From Cardinalis cardinalis (taxonomy: Eukaryota > Chordata > Aves > Passeriformes > Cardinalidae), in assembly GCA_014549065.1 (NCBI GenBank), contig JACDOX010000140.1, positions 1,592,180 through 1,656,179 of the forward strand: DNA of 64,000 nt, given 5' to 3'. Positions 61,889 through 64,000 of this stretch are shown one piece after another; within the stretch, counting starts at the first letter, position 1, and the number at the start of each line of letters is the position of its first letter. The translations under genes and the position numbers were made by a program. The notes beneath the pieces were generated by a model that saw only the letters and a list, made by a program, of their open reading frames with translations, had not been told where the DNA came from and did not search any database.

Positions 61889-64000
61889 CAGTGCAAGAGT
61901 CCCCAATTCTTTTCCACTGTGTGATGTAAATACAGCATTAACTAGTGAAATATAGGTGGGCTGGAAAGGAGTTTTGCAGAAGGCAGGAGCTAATGGTCCA
62001 CACAGTGCTTCCATAAAGTAAGTGACTGAGTAGGCAGCATCTTTCTGTAACTTTTCTTGTAACTGACTGTAGTCAGTTTCCTTGTAATGAAGTTACACTG
62101 GTGCCTTGCTTTTACTTCTCTGATCATGCCTCAAAACTGAGCTAATTTGATTTCTTTCCTGCTAGAAATTATTTATTTTGACTGAGTCAGAATCCAGTGA
62201 GCATTTTAGACCCCAAAGGANTTGTTTGTTCTAAGAGTCAGCTACGTGGGATGTGCAGTGAGTCCAGACTCAGAGCCTTGAACAAATTGTTCAGCTGAAA
62301 GGGGGAGGATAGCCTCCTTACACTACAAGATATCAATTTTAACTTCTCTTTAAAAGATAATTTAAATAGTATAACATGGTTGCTCTGAGGCCAGATGTTG
62401 GTATGGTCAGTTTTAGCTACAAGGTCACACACTGTGGTTGGGTCAGGAACAGAATTTGTGAGAAATGTAATCTCCCTCTCAGAAAAGCACCACTGTAATC
62501 ACTGTGTCCTAACAAGCATGACAGTGCCAAGGTGAACTGAGACTGTGTTCAATTACACATAACGTTTGCACAACATTTAATCTACAAACTGTTTTGTAAA
62601 GACCAAGTGAATAATCTTCAAGCCACCTACCTGGAAACACGNAGTTGCGCTTTTTTACTTTCATTTAGCAAAACATTATGCTGAGTGTTGAGTACCCTGA
62701 ATCTCCTTAGGTTTCCAGAATAAGCCTGTGGCTTTTCTAGAACTGTGCCTTTAAATGATTTAACAGCTTTCAAATACACATAGTTGGTGAATATGTAAAG
62801 ACATAGTCCCTTCCCCTCTGAGTTTTAAATNGGAGGTCCTTATCCAGCAAACATTTCTCTGCATATTATATTTTTATATATGTGAGAGGTTCATATTAAA
62901 CTTCCACTGGGAAATATTTACAGAAAGACCACACCTGCTGAGCTTCAGCCTTTTGGCAAGTGCACTACAGAGNCCTAATGGGAATTCATGGAGAAGAAAG
63001 GTTGCCTGCATTTTAAAAGGGTGTGAACCCTCCAAGCTCTGAAGCTATGTGCAAGTTTATATTTAGATAACCTGAAAGCTCTGCCTATAAATTGTCAGGG
63101 AGAATTAATGCGTAGTGCATGTGCAGTATATCAAACATTTGGTGTCTCAGCCACTATTTTCAAACACACCAAAGTACATGTGTGTTCATTACTGATGGCT
63201 GTATACAATAATACATGTTTTAAGTTTAAAAAGACATTATTTGAATGTATCTGAATGCAGAAACCAGTGACCCACTTTCTTTAATAGCTGGGAAGCACTT
63301 TTTGTGTTCCAGCAAGCATTTCTAAAGGGGTTTGTGAATCAAGCAGTCCTGAGACAGTTCATCCTAGAATATAATACTGATGTTTAAAAGAAATAAAATA
63401 CAAGTTCTATCTCAGCCATGGCTTCAGTTTCTGATTTTTTTCCNTTGGCTACATTTTTTCATGTACTCTACTGTAATGTATTTTTAAGCTATGTCATGTT
63501 TTACAAAAGAAAAACATTATATATGAAGTNTATAACCTTTATGTTGCCTGTGGACTCCATGCTACAGCTGTAAATCTCACATTTCTTCTTTCTTACTTAT
63601 TTCTGATGAGAGACAGTATGAAGACATCAAAGGCTTTGGAATGGTATGTATTATTTATTTATGTCCCAAGTTGTTAGCAGTTGTCTTAATAAGACTGAAT
63701 ACTCTGCAGCTCTTGCCAGCCTTGCATTAGCTCNCAGTCCCCTTTCCCTTCTCCCAAGCTCCTTAGTAGGTCTGTTATTTCATTTGGAGTTAAGGTACAC
63801 CGTGTCTCACAGTTTTAGCTCCTGAATCTTCTCCCTTACACATAGANATGGCATTCATATGAATTTGTGGCATCATGAGCCTTTCCTGTACTCTGTAAAA
63901 ATATGTTTGCTATCTCAAAATACTTCCTCTCAAATGGCAATCCAGATTCCTGGACACCATAGTTTAATTCAAGATNTATTAAAAGACTGCATGAAATGAA
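61889..64000. other. intergenic region to right edge, no gene seen
   Basis: AT-rich. No exon, RNA gene or recognisable transposon; only chance frames shorter than 70 codons. Confidence 0.5.

Noticed and set aside
51500..64000. PRSS35 or another neighbour coding exon
   Set aside because: PRSS35 is expected upstream of ME1 by synteny, but no large serine-protease-like open frame is present on either strand.

Overview
This window is nuclear DNA from a bird, most likely a passerine. It is AT-rich and intron-dominated. It carries many chicken-repeat-1 (CR1) LINE fragments in both orientations, two bird-type solo LTRs, and a degraded copy that fits the zebra-finch SINE family TguSINE1 (tRNA-Ile head, CR1 tail). 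Isolated single Ns are scattered throughout, which points to a draft assembly or masked ambiguous calls. There are no bacterial-style genes, CRISPR arrays or plasmid features.

One protein-coding gene is supported: the 5' part of ME1 (cytosolic NADP-dependent malic enzyme), on the minus strand. Exon 1 lies in a CpG island (coding 50743-50847), exon 2 at 12230-12363 and exon 3 at 4081-4230. All three exons have canonical splice sites and compatible phases. Joined, they give a continuous N-terminal malic-enzyme reading frame that includes the catalytic YTPTVG motif. The remaining exons lie beyond the left edge. Intron 1 is about 38.4 kb, intron 2 about 7.9 kb, and intron 3 runs off the window.

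Layout, left to right: 1-4080 is partial intron 3 with an inverted/nested CR1 pair near 2.2-2.7 kb. 4081-12363 holds exon 3, intron 2 (with a plus-oriented solo LTR at 5.1-5.5 kb and an old CR1 at 9.6-9.8 kb) and exon 2. 12364-50742 is the giant intron 1. It holds several CR1 fragments (the largest a decayed 1.4-kb copy at 35.1-36.5 kb), an SINE at 49.1 kb, a perfect 21-bp-arm hairpin at 37.25 kb, and simple repeats. 50.4-51.35 kb is the CpG-island promoter. It carries an exact antioxidant-response-element core about 190 bp upstream of the first in-frame ATG, with an IRF-type element and a CACGTG E-box further out. 51.45-64 kb is upstream intergenic DNA with a solo LTR, CR1 fragments, an 82-bp tandem duplication and a 131-bp near-identical tandem duplication. 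No second coding gene is visible there.

I found no convincing undescribed biological system. The best leads are regulatory (ARE, IRF element, an upstream in-frame ATG, a same-sense LTR 3 kb upstream) and structural (the perfect hairpin and the recent tandem duplications). CR1, SINE and LTR assignments rest on recognising family consensus features from memory and were not run through RepeatMasker.
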